A model generated the notes under the pieces. The model saw only the letters and a list, made by a program, of their open reading frames with translations. It was not told where the DNA came from and did not search any database. From positions 1 to 64,000 of the forward strand of contig CANTUR010000641.1 in the NCBI GenBank assembly GCA_947683625.1: a stretch of DNA of 64,000 nucleotides, given 5' to 3'. Below are positions 1 through 12,325 of this stretch, one piece after another. The position numbers and the translations under genes were made by a program. Source of the DNA: Mallotus nudiflorus. Lineage: Eukaryota > Streptophyta > Magnoliopsida > Malpighiales > Euphorbiaceae. Within the stretch, counting starts at the first letter, position 1. The number at the start of each line of letters is the position of its first letter.

Positions 1-2240
1 AGAAATTTCAAATTGTTCTTTAATTAAATTAAAAAATTACAATTCCAACAAATTAATGAGTAGTTATGGTGGTGTAAATGGAGACTAATTAATACAATAG
101 TGAATTTATTGCTTAAAATTTTTAACCAAACACCAAATTGCATAAGTATTTGCATTTTATTTTTAAGAATATTTGTATATTTTAATTTTAATTAAATTAA
201 GTCAAAATTTAAAAATTTCAAGAATATTTTTGAAATTTTATAATTGTTGACATTTAACTAACAACATATTTCAAAAATATATTTACACTTTTTAACAAAA
301 GAAAATAATGGTTTGACAAATCTAAAACTGAGAGGGTGTTTAATTATTTTTTAAAACTGAAGGATGAAGTAGTAAGTATTGTCTAACCTTAGAAGGATAA
401 TTATAACATGTAATTCCAATTATTTAATTATAATCATTAATTGATATATAACATGTAATAAAGTATCGATGGTTATTGAACAAATATTAATCTAACAGTT
501 TTTTATTTTATCCATATACGTACACATATATGTACCAAAGAAAGAATCTAAAAACACAGGAACTAGAATATATTTAGGAATTGCAATTAAAGTCAAATAA
601 ACATTCATATCAACCACAAATAGATGGCTCCTGCTACGGTGTATATATATATATATATATGTGTATGTATGTATCTATACAAATGGTTGCTTTCACATAA
701 AATTAAATTCATCAAATCATTTTATATTCCGGATTATTATATGCTATATATAATGATTATAATTAAATAATGGCTAAGCTAACGGTTTTCTGATTCTATT
801 TGTATAGATTAAAATTTTGTTGAATTGTTGTAATTCTAACTTTTAAAATTCATAAAATTGTTCGTAACTAAATCAAATCATAAGTTTATTTTAAATAAAT
901 TATATGATTATAAGTTTATTTTTCATAAGATTAAAATGGTTATTTTGTAAAATGATCCTATCATGTAATACTAGCTTAAAATGGTATTTTTAGCCAAACA
1001 ACATATTATTTTGAGTTGCAAATTTATACCAAATGAGGGTGGTTTAAAAGGATGAATAAAGTATTGTATAAAAATATTTTAATTTTAAAAAATAAATTGA
1101 TAGATGCAATTAGAAAAAAAAAATCATATCTTATGTTACAACTTGAAAAAATATTTGAAATTATCTCTTTAGTCATTTCTCCTCTCTTTTAATATGAACA
1201 ATCAGACAAATGATTAAAATTTTTCAATTTTCATCCAACAATATTATGTATTTCAGTGGTATAAAAATTATGAAAGAAGAGTACAAAATGAAGATAAATT
1301 CAATAAACTTTTTTTTAGTTATTATTGAAAATAAAATTGAAATTGATTTAATAATATGTATACCTTCTTAGTTACCAAGAACATTGAACTTCATAATAAC
1401 CATTAGAAATTTTGAGTGTAAAATGATCAAGTAAAGGATGGATGATAAATATTTAAAAAAAAACATTGAAAAAGTGATTCATATAAAAAGGTGAAGAAAA
1501 TTGTAATTATAAATGAAAAAATTTTAAGTAGAAAAGAATCATCAAATTGATGATGATGTGTGTATATATATATATATATATATGAAAGATAAGATTAAAT
1601 GTGAAAGTTGAGGAAAATAATGGTTTAAAAGGTTAAAGAAGATAATAATTGAAAATTAAAAGGTTAAATTAAATTTTGTTTCAACTTCCATAAAATTTTG
1701 AGAAAGAGGAAGAAATAAAGTTTGTAAATAGTAAAATTAAAATAAATAAAACATATTAAAATCAAATTAATGTTTTTTTTAAAATATAATGCCTTTAAAG
1801 GTGAACTAAATGAATTGTAATATATGACTTATAGATAAACATTATATGTAATATGCCACTTGGCATAATTTTGCTATTTTATATAGAGATATATATATAT
1901 ATAGGCTGGACAGTAGCATGCATAAATAAAATAATTTTAATTTATATATATTAATTATTTATCTATGTTACTGCATATTAATTAGAAAAAGTAAACTTTC
2001 TTAATAATTATTTATTTATTTTTTAATTTTAAAAACAAAAATAAAAATGAAGATAGTGATAGTAAAAGAATGGAAATGATAAAAACTTTTGAGTATTAAA
2101 ATAGAGAATCATACAATGGTGATAGCCATAATAACTCTTTAACTATCTTTTAAAAAATAATGGAACACAAATATTTGCAATAATTTAAATGAGATGAATA
2201 GGAATTCTAGAGTTTTTAATTTAATAAAATAAATGGAAAT
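1..2240. other. AT-rich intergenic DNA, no gene seen
   Basis: Very AT-rich sequence without a credible reading frame, RNA gene or transposon terminus. It holds short (TA)n runs near 641-660, 1563-1583 and 1889-1903. I see no coding or regulatory signal that stands out from the background. Confidence 0.7.
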
Positions 2241-3097
2241 ATTTCTGTCACGACCTGAACTCGAGGGCACGTGACCGGCACTAGGGAATGGGTAAACATA
2301 AGGCCCCCGAAACCCGTAGTAAGCCTAAAGGAAAAGGAAATAAAACCATTCATATTTTAAACTTTACTTTAAAACAGAACACATTATCAAACTGATTTTT
2401 CTCAGAATACACAATTTCAACTGCTTAAATAATAATGTGCTTCAACATCTCACATTATAAATTGAATTTATGTCTTATACATAAGTGTGTTTCGTACAAA
2501 TAAACTACATAATTAAGTTTAAACCATACAATCAATATTAAAATAGGAGTGCACGCATTTATTAATTAAAACACATGCACAGATCATTCTATCGACTTAC
2601 AGGATGAATGTGAAGGCTGACGACCACGTGTTTGCCTCGGCCTCACGGCTTCTGCTCCGAGATGATCTAAAAGGAAATAATAATAATCGACTTTTAAAAC
2701 ATGACTAAGGAATCGAAACCAACAATCAACAAAAAATAAAATTCTAGACTGACTCGAGGAAAACCGGACGAGACTCGACAGACGGGATTTAACTTAACTA
2801 GTGATAGAAATTTTACGAGTATCACGTTTTACGAGAAAATCTACCGAAATTTCGGCAGAGTCTCCTCTGTAAAACGGACATCTCTCTACCAAAGGTAGAG
2901 CCAGACCTGCATAGAAAATGCACTTCCAATATACACAACCATTCACACTCGAGTCGGGCTCCCAAACTACAATTTGCCCCGACCGAGATCACAATTCAAT
3001 AAAATATCAAGAATAAAACAATTAAATTTGTATTCCATCACCAACAATATAATTATAATTATTATCCAAATTAAAATCTTTGTAATACATTATATGT

Positions 3098-3136
<39 letters not shown>

Positions 3137-3850
3137 GAATTTGATATTTAAAATTTTACACTACTTAGGTAAAAATATCATTTAATTTATAAAAAATTGT
3201 CTAAACTCTTTAAATATTAATAAAACTAATTAAAATATATATATATTTATCATGGTTAGTGTAAAATTACATTTTTACCCCCCTAAAATACATAATTTAT
3301 ACAATGTGTTTTTAATACTAAAATAATCCCTTAAAATTCTTTAATCATACCAAAAATTTATTTTCTTAAGATAAACCTCCCTAATATAATTAGAATATTT
3401 AATCAACCAAAAATTTTCTCCCAAAAATTATTATTTAACAAAAAAAAAATCAAATTTGGCATAAACTCAAATATAATTATAAAAATAGTATAAAAATCTC
3501 AAAAATTATGATTTGAGTTCTAAAATTTATAATATTCACTAATAACCTCATTTATCAAATTTTCACAATTTATAACCATAATTTCAAAAATTAGCAAAAT
3601 ATTACTAACATTTACAAAAATTCTACCAAAATTACAATAATTCCTAAAAATTGTATAATATTCTAAAAAAATTCAATAAAATTTAATTCACTCAAAAATA
3701 ATTAACCACCACCTCCCTAATTACTAATTATACCTAAATAAATATCTAAATAAACCAAATAAACATTAAATAAATTCTGGAAATTCAATTAATTACCAAA
3801 AATTTCAAGAAAATTGAAAACAACTTCAAATGCATGCTAAACAACCCTAA

Positions 3851-4153
3851 CTAACCTAGGTTTACCAAGATCAAAGAAGGGAATGGAAGAATTGGGCGAG
3901 CACTACTCACCCCTAGCTGCTGGACAGAACAGAGGGAGGGGAAAGACCTGCTGCCACCGGAGAAGATGGGGAGATGGAGCAGCTCAGGTGGAGGCGGAGG
4001 GCAGCTTGACACCTCCAGGAGATGGCACGGGCGGAAAGTCGAGACTGGATAGAACGAGGAGATGCAGAGCTGCTGCTGTGCGAGGAGAGGAAGGAGCTGC
4101 TTCGCGAGGAAGAGGAAAGCAGCTATTGCAACACTCCAGCAAGCTTCACACAC
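3851..4153 (-). other. LTR leader open frame (GC-rich island)
   Basis: A 100-codon frame in the GC-rich part of the solo LTR, in element-sense orientation and just downstream (minus strand) of the TA-rich putative promoter. The product is rich in Leu, Pro and Ser and resembles no domain I recognise. It may only reflect base composition; see the matching islands in the other LTRs. Confidence 0.2.
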
Positions 4154-4270
4154 GGCGGCAATGGCACTCTCAGGCGAAGAAGAAGGTGGCGCAGTGACGG
4201 AAGAGGGCGGGGGTGGCGGTAGACGGGGATGAGGGATTTGGTCTTCTTCGGGTTCTGGTTCCTTCTAACT

Positions 4271-4376
<106 letters not shown>

Positions 4377-4698
4377 CTTATTATACTATATTGTAACTAT
4401 ATGCATATATACTATATATATATACCATATATAAATATATATTTATATATATATATATATACACATGTATATAATTATACTTTATACTATATTATATATA
4501 CATTTATGTATATATTTATATATACATACATATGAATAAATATACACGCTTAAACCAATATTTAACCTAAAATATAATGTTAACATGATCATACTATAAT
4601 ATAATGTAAATTAACTACTACTAGTATTATTTGAGAAAAAATTATGTCCTTATTTTATTTAAATAATTATATATATATATGTAGGGTATTACAATTTC

Positions 4699-5926
4699 AA
4701 TAATAACATCTAATATAATTTAAAAAAATAAATAAAAATAACAATTAATATAAAATTAAGAAATAATAATCTATAAAAATAAAGGGTAATAAAATATGAA
4801 TAATTCATAACTCGTTAATGTAATATCTAGTGAAAAAAATTATTAACATAATTAACAAAAATAGCAAAATTATTTAGTTAAAATAAAAATAAAAATAAAA
4901 AAAATTTTACACAAAAAATATTACACATGGCAAAATAAAAAGCCACAGCAACGTAATAAATATCTTTATGATTACTTTTAATAGACTAAAAATGAAAAAT
5001 CAAAATGATCACTTTAAACTCGATTCATATAGAAATATAAAAAATAAAAAAATAAAAAAATAATCTAATATGAAATTTATATACATCAGCAAAGTTATTA
5101 GTAAAAACCAAAATAAAATAAAAAAATATATACATTATCTATATAATAAAAAATTAAACCTTTTAAAAGAATGTATCATTTTCATTATACTTTTTATGGA
5201 TTAAGAGTATAAACTGAGGATGATCATTGTGAATACACTTCATTTTATGAGGATAAACAATTCAAATTGAGAGATAGAATGTGAGTATTTATAAAGATTT
5301 GTGAGAAAGAATACAAAAAACCAAAAAAAATTTTAAAAAATATAATTTGAGAGAATAACAAAAGCTAAGCGTTAAAATGATTAATAATTTGTAATACAAA
5401 GAATCACATAAAATATACATACATTAGAAATTTTTAACATGCCATATGATAGTTAAATTAGGAAAAAATATAAAATTTAGATAGCTAAAAATATGAAAAA
5501 GTTTTAATTGTTTATAAAGAAAAAAAACTTTAAACTTTTCATATCATTAATTCGCTTTTATAAAAGAATAATTTTTTTTAAAAAAAATTATAGTGAGAAA
5601 TAAAAATATCATGTGGCTATCATTTAGATATATACGTTATATATAGATATTTTATATGAATAAAATATAGTTAATAATAAGTAAAATAATTTAGTGGTTT
5701 AAAAAAATATAATAGATTAATTTTTATTAAAATAAAAATTTATAATTTATAATTTTTCATAACATCTAATTTAATTTTATAATAATAAAATAAAAATAAT
5801 AAGGAAACATTAGAGTTTCTATATTTTAAATAGGTGGAAAATAAAAAAATTAAAAGAAGAAAACTTAATTTTAGTGAAAAAAGAAAAATAATAATTTTAG
5901 TTTTTGATTGTGAAAAAAATTAATTA
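4699..5926. other. AT-rich intergenic DNA, no gene seen
   Basis: Extremely AT-rich sequence between the first solo LTR and element B. No reading frame, terminal repeat or RNA gene was recognised. Confidence 0.7.
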
Positions 5927-6591
5927 GAAACTGTGATGACTCGAACCGAAAGACATGACCGGTATTAGAAAATGAGAATATAAGTAACCGTAGTAAGTTT
6001 TAAATTTTTTTTGCGAAAGAGAAACAATACACTTAATAATAAAACCACTACTTAACAATAAAATTATAATAAGTGCACCAAATTAAATATATAAATCAAA
6101 TATTCTTTAATACAATATCTCAAGTAAGATAAAATTAAAATATAAATAATATAAATTCTTTGATTAACTACTGCATTATCTAGAGTTCAGTTGTATAGTA
6201 CATATCAAATAGACCTACACAATAAAACAAAAGAAGAAAAAACCCGGAGTAGAGAAGAAGGATGAGTTTTAAACTCCCAAACTTCTAAAAAAAAAAATAT
6301 TAAGAGGAGTTAGACCCCAATGAATAAGATAATAAATAAAGTTGTGTGGTTTTAAAAAAATTTTCATTAAATAAAATAATAATAATAAAATAAATTTTAT
6401 TATTATTCAAATCAAAGTATTTAAAATTTATTTTCAAATCAACAATTCTCTAAATAAGAAATATGAATAATTTATAATAAAATTTCTTCAAAATAAAATA
6501 TTCTTTATTTAATAATTTATAAACGAAAAATTCTTGGTAGAACCCTATTCTATAAAATCTAATAGCCACTTGGCTCACTTATCCATAAGAC

Positions 6592-6780
6592 TGTCGGTCC
6601 CCGAGAGCTAAACATCAACCGAAGCACTAGCTATAGTCATTTACTTAATCAAATATTTTACTGGTGGTCTCCGAGAGCTAAGGCATCAATCGAGACACCC
6701 ATCCCAGTATCTAATCATAACATTTTCAATAATCACTGACGATTCCCGAGAGCTAAGGCATCCACTGAAGCACCTGTCTC
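6592..6780. repeat. Triplicated CCGAGAGC repeat in B LTR
   Basis: Three imperfect copies of a unit built around CGGTCCCCGAGAGCTAAGG followed by CATCAACCGAGGCACC-like sequence, about 70 bp apart. The same triplet occurs in both LTRs of element A, and a two-copy variant near 31143-31250 in another solo LTR. Conservation across diverged LTR families suggests a functional or structural role in the LTR (inference). Confidence 0.75.
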
Positions 6781-8188
6781 AGTTAACAAATTATAAAATT
6801 TGGATCAATCTCTCAATTTCTACTAGTGTGCACATGGTTTTAATGAAACCCATCAGGTAGCCCGTTCTACTAGTATTTTTCAAAACTACTACATAACTAA
6901 AAATGTAGCACAATATAAGAAAGCTATAATTTATAAATAAAATAAAATAAAATAAAATAATCATAATGCTAAATATAGCCTAAAACAACATAACTTAAAT
7001 TTCATGTAAGTATATTGCTATCTTAAATTTTATAAAATTGCTATGTGCATAAAACACACGTGCACAGTTCAATTTATTAACTTATAGTTGGAGCGAGCCA
7101 ACTGATGGTTCTGCGTTCTCCTATTGTCGGTAATTCCCACTCTGGTATATTCTAAAATAAAATAATATTTATTCAAAACATGCTTAAGAAAAATAATTAA
7201 AATTCATAGGAATTTCCAAGAATTCTGAAATTAATAAAAATTAAAAAACTAGTAATATATTCAGAATTAATCTTAACAAAGACTGGATCTAAGAAACGAC
7301 CCTAAAATGACATAACGGGTAAACAGAAACGTACAAATGTTATATTTTACGAGAAATATACTGAAATTCCAATAGAGTCTCTTTTGTAAAACGGACATAT
7401 CCCTACACGAAGTAGAGCCATTCTTACAGGAAAAAATACTACTATTTACCATAAAGTACCACACTCAGATTGAGCCCTCAAACTCCACACAAATTCCCGA
7501 TCGAGATCAATAACAACTATACCACAAAATATATAAATTATGAAAATATATAACAACATATTTATAAAAATTAATCGGACGAATTAAATAATAAATTCTT
7601 TTTAACAATTAATATATACAAAAACTCATTTAACATAACAATATCTATACTTAAAAATTATTGCTTATAAAATTTTAGAAAATTCATACAAATATATATA
7701 TTAACACTAAATATAATTAAATCAATCAAATAATTAAATACTATGATATTTATATACATTTATATTATTTCAGGAAATTAATCTAAAATCAACAAAATAT
7801 ACAAAAATATTAATTTAGCAAATAGAATTTATTTATACTTTCTAACAATTAAAATTATCATTATTCATGTTAATTAACTATAAATTTACCAAAAATCAAT
7901 TAAAAATAAAATTACATAATTTTCTCTAAAATTCTTAATTTTCAAATATGACTTCCAAAAATTAAAATAAATTATGTATAACTAATTTTACAAAATTTTC
8001 TTCATAAACATTACTCTAAATAATATATAGTATTTATTAAAAATATCCAAAATTTTGGGCTCAGAATAGTAACCAGAACAAAAAATTCCAAAAAAAAAAA
8101 AATAATAAATCCAAAAATTATAAAAAATTATCATAGCATAGTATTCAATCTCTACATTAACTTTCTTAAACAACATCAAGCCTAATTC

Positions 8189-8491
8189 TCATTTAATTAA
8201 CCAAAAACTAGCAAAAATAACAAATAAATTTACCTCGATTTGGAACGATCCGGGAGGAGATCGAAGAAACCGAAGGTAGATTATGGAAGCTTGGAAGATG
8301 ACGATTCCATAGACACCGGAATCACGACCATATGATGTCGGAATCTTCATCGGAAACCAAATGAAATTTGGCCAAAATAAGGGTAAAATGGGAAAAAGAG
8401 AAGATGGGGCTGCTGTTGGTGGCCAAGGGAGGAGCTGGGTTGTTGTCTGGCGTGTTGTGGTGGTTGATGTGCTATTGGTTAGCTGAGACAT
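8189..8491 (-). other. LTR leader open frame, B left LTR
   Basis: A 100-codon minus-strand frame in the GC-rich leader part of B's left LTR. The product starts MSQLTNSTSTTTT and contains QLLPWPP and SLFPILPLFW. The right LTR of B keeps a homologous open frame at 29954-30205 that starts MSQPTSSTPTTMT, although the two LTRs have clearly diverged. No domain is recognised. It may be a leader ORF or simply a GC-rich stretch short of stops. Confidence 0.25.
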
Positions 8492-8753
8492 GGTGTTGGC
8501 AGCTGACTAGCAGTGACAGAAAGAAGAAGAAGAAGAAAGAAAAGAAAAGAAAGAGAAAAAAAAGAAAAAAAAAGGTTTTGTCCTTTTATATATATTTATA
8601 TACATATGTCAACACACTCCCATAATATTTCATTTTCCAAAATAGTAATAATATTAAAGTAAAAATAAAAATAATAAACTACTAAAAATAAAATAATCAT
8701 AATCAATACTAAATAATTTAATTTAGTTAATAATAAAAATTCAAAGTATTACA

Positions 8754-8766
8754 ATCTCCCCACCTT
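8754..8766 (-). promoter_or_regulatory. Polypurine tract of element B
   Basis: On the minus strand this reads AAGGTGGGGAGAT and directly abuts the 3' LTR, as expected for the plus-strand primer of an LTR retrotransposon. Confidence 0.8.
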
Positions 8767-8988
8767 AAAAAAATTTCGTCCTCGAATTTTAACAAACACA
8801 ATATACAAAGCTTTTCACTAAATAAAAAGATAAGGGTATGTCCCTTGCATTACTACCTCGACCTCTCATGTACAGCCTTTAACGGTGTGATTGCTCCACA
8901 ACACCTTCACCATTAGAATCTCCTTAGTATGAAGTTGATGAACTTGGCAATCCACAATCGCCATAAGATACTCTTCATATGATAGATT
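8754..8988 (-). pseudogene. Element B: 3' end of pol (chromodomain region)
   Basis: The minus strand carries the last part of B's polyprotein, with residues YEEY, AIVD and the chromodomain-like MVKVLWSNH, matching the end of element A's pol. It stops at an in-frame TGA soon after SNHTVKGCT. It is cut off from the rest of B's pol (20620 onward) by element A; the break lies just before the SYEEY residues. Chromodomains at the integrase C-terminus mark the chromovirus branch of Ty3/gypsy. Confidence 0.8.
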
Positions 8989-11789
8989 TGTCATGACCCA
9001 AACCCAAGGGCACGTGATCGACACTAGGGAATGGGAAGGCATAAGGCCCCCGAAACCCGTAGTAAGCCTTAAAGAAAAGATAAATAAAACCTTATAATTT
9101 TAAAACTTTATTTTAAAATAGAGCACATTATCAAACTGATTTTTTCTAAAATTTAACATAATTGTATACATAATTAAAATATTTCCAGCGTCACATATAT
9201 AAATCAAACTTAAATCATTATACATGAACGTGGTGCATATAAATAAAATACATAAATACACTAAAGTCATACAATTCATAGTGCATTTACTACTGCAGCT
9301 ACCTAGAACATTATGACAGTACAACTTACAATGACCTACATAAAATGGCCGGTGATGAAGAAATCCGGCGTGGAGGTAGTTTGAGGTCGAACTCCTAAGC
9401 TCTTGAAAAAAATAAATTGAGGGGAATCAGACCTCACTGAGTAAGTCAATAATAATAGCCGTACGACTTGAAAATCCTTTTTGAAAACCATATAGTGATA
9501 GTAAAAATAATTTATAATATATAGATATAGCTTTTGAAAAATCTCGATAGAACTCTAAACCCAAAATCCTAAATGGCCAATCGGCTCACTTGTTCTAACT
9601 AGACTGTCGATCCCCGAGAGCAAAGGCATCAACCGAGGCACCAAGTTGCAATCGTTCACTTAATCCAAATATATGGCACTGGCGGTCCCCGAGAGCTAGG
9701 GCATCAACCAAGGCACCCATCGCAGTCCATCATTAACTTTACAATCACTGGCGGTCCTCGAGAGCATAGGCTTCCACCGAGGCACCCGTCCTAGTTTAAC
9801 ATTCACCCGTCATAAATATTTCGAATCCACCTCTCAATCTTTACCATGTGCACACGGTCCTAGTGACGCCCACCAAGTAGCCCGTTCTACCAAAATTTCT
9901 CAAAATCGATTCTTAAATAAATAAAATGTGTTTTAAATCTTAAATAACAACATTAAATTAAATAAATCATATGTTAAATATAAAAATATGAGCGCATGCA
10001 TTCTTTAAGTAAATACACACACATATCATTCTATTGACTTACAAGATGAATGCGAAGGCTGACGACCGCGCATCTGCCTCGATCTCACGGTTTCTGCTCC
10101 GATATGCTCTAGAAAAGAAATTAACAAATCGATTTTAAAACATGACGATGAAATAAAAATCAAAAATTAACAAAACAGCGAAATTTCAGGCTGACTCGAG
10201 GAAGACTAAACAAGACTCGATAGACAGGATAAAACCTAACTAACGGTAGAAATTATTACGAATATCATGTTTTACGAGAAAATCTACCGAAATTTTGGCA
10301 GAGTTTCCTCTGTAAAACGGACATCTCTCTACCAAAGGTAGAGTCAAACCTGCATAGAAAACGCACTTCTAATAACCACAAACATACACACTCGAGTCGG
10401 GCTTCCAAAACTACACTTAGCCCCGACCGAGATCACAACTTAACGAAACACCAAAAAATGATATCATTTATTTTCCCAAAATTACATATTACACATACAT
10501 ATATACTAAATATATATAAAATCTCAATTATTCAAAAATTAAACAACTCAATTTGCATTTCATTATCAAAGTATAATTATAACCTAAATTAAAACCATTA
10601 TACCAAACATGCTAAATACAACCTTATATTCAATTTGTGTTACCAAAATAATGTATTATAAATATATATAATATTTGGAATTAATATTCAAAATTAACAT
10701 TACTTAATTAAAAATATCAATTAATTTATAAAAATCATCTAAACCTCTTAAATATTAATAAAACTAACTAAAATATATATTTAACTATAATTAGCATAAA
10801 ATTACATTTTTACCCCTAAATACATAAATTACATAATGTATTATTAGTACTAAAAAATTCCTTAAAATTATTTAATCATCTAAAAATTATTTTCTCAAAA
10901 TTAAACTTCTTAATATAATTAAAACATAAAATCAACTAATAACTTCTTCTAAAAAAATATAATTTAACCTAATAATCACATTTGACATAAACTCAAAAAT
11001 ATTTATAAAAATAGTATAAAAATCACAAAAACTAGAATTTAAGTTCTATAATTAATAACATTTAATAATAACCTCAATTATCAAAATTTTATAATTTTCA
11101 CAATAATTTTCGAAATTAATAAAAATATTAGTTAAATACCCAAAATTTACAAAACTTATAATTAACACCAAAATTTCTAAAACCTTAAAAACTATCAAAA
11201 CATTACAAATATTTAACCTTAATTACTCTAATTTACTTATTAAACTAAAGAAAAAAAATCCAATAAAGTCAAATAAAATTAAATAAAATCATACAAAAAT
11301 TCTGTAAATCAAGAAAAAATCAGAATAATGCACAAAAATTCGAATTTGAACAACCGAATGGTATAACTCATCATTTAGCTTAATTTATCTAAAGATTAAC
11401 ACCTAAACCTACTCAAGCAACCATAAAACGACCCTAGAACAACCTAAGAATGACCTAGAACAACTCACCTTCAACCTCTATTTCCGACGCCGGAGGTGAG
11501 TTGTAGTGGCGGGTTCCGACTTGAACTGACGCTTGAGAAGGTGAGGGAGGCTGAGGAAGCTTCGGTGGCGCCGGATCCAGCTCTGATCGAGAGTGACAGA
11601 AGAAGAAGAAGAGGATTAGCAGCAGGGGCACCACTCCTGGGAGCTCTGGCGCAGCGGTAATAGAGTCTCCGGGCTATGTTGGGGCGGCACGGTGAGAGGG
11701 AAGACAGAGGCAGTGATAGGCGGAGATAGGGAGGTAGGCAACAACTTGGTCTTTCGGTTTCAGGGAGGAAGCTCTTCTTCCTTTTTTTT

Positions 11790-11843
<54 letters not shown>

Positions 11844-12260
11844 AAATATAGGTGTATGTAAATGTGTATTACTCTAATGGTATATACTTTATATGTATAC
11901 ATACATGTATATGTATATATATATATGTGCATATATATACTCGTACTATTATAATAAACATGAATATGCATATACTATTATAATAACTTATATTTATTAT
12001 GAACCTTAAATGTATATATATATATATTACATATATTAGGCCTAAAATAACAAGATTAATATAAAATAATTTTACACTTACAAAATAGTCAAATAATAGT
12101 TAGTTTTATAGGAATTATAATTCATTAAGGTAATAATTACATAACCCTAACATAATAATATAACTAGCTAATTAACAACTATTTAATATAATTTAACATT
12201 ATTTACTAATAATGTAAACTAAATGATTATTTTTATTTAAATAAAACGTAGGGTATTACA
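8989..12260 (-). repeat. Element A left (3') LTR
   Basis: A 3272-bp LTR from TGTCATGACCCAAAC to GGGTATTACA. It matches 17324-20619 over its whole length with scattered, often C/T-type differences. It contains the triplicated CCCCGAGAGC repeats (about 9604-9645, 9677-9722, 9747-9791), a GC-rich island (11460-11780), and a (TA)n then (TG)n array at 11794-11843. Confidence 0.93.
9604..9795. repeat. Triplicated CCCCGAGAGC repeat in A left LTR
   Basis: Three units about 72 bp apart, each with a GGTCCCCGAGAGC-like core followed by GGCATCAACCGAGGCACC or a variant. The right LTR has the same three at 17938-18128. Confidence 0.8.
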
Positions 12261-12271
12261 GTCTCCCCTCC
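12261..12271 (-). promoter_or_regulatory. Polypurine tract of element A
   Basis: Reads GGAGGGGAGAC on the minus strand, immediately before the 3' LTR. Confidence 0.88.
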
Positions 12272-12325
12272 TTATATGAATTCGTCCTTGAATTCAAGAA
12301 AAGAAAGAATAGAAGAATTATAAGG

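Larger units (their letters stand above)
5932..8753 (-). repeat. Element B left (3') LTR
   Basis: A 2822-bp LTR starting TGTGATGACTCGAACC and ending AAAGTATTACA. Its partner is 25429-30478. It contains three copies of a CCGAGAGCTAAGGCATC-type repeat (about 6592-6630, 6661-6700, 6736-6776), a GC-rich leader segment (8230-8580) and TA-rich sequence beyond it. A polypurine tract on the minus strand abuts it at 8754-8766. Confidence 0.88.

Noticed and set aside
9604..9795. Regularly spaced repeats resembling a CRISPR-like array
   Set aside because: Only three imperfect units, inside a retrotransposon LTR of a plant, and duplicated in the other LTR.
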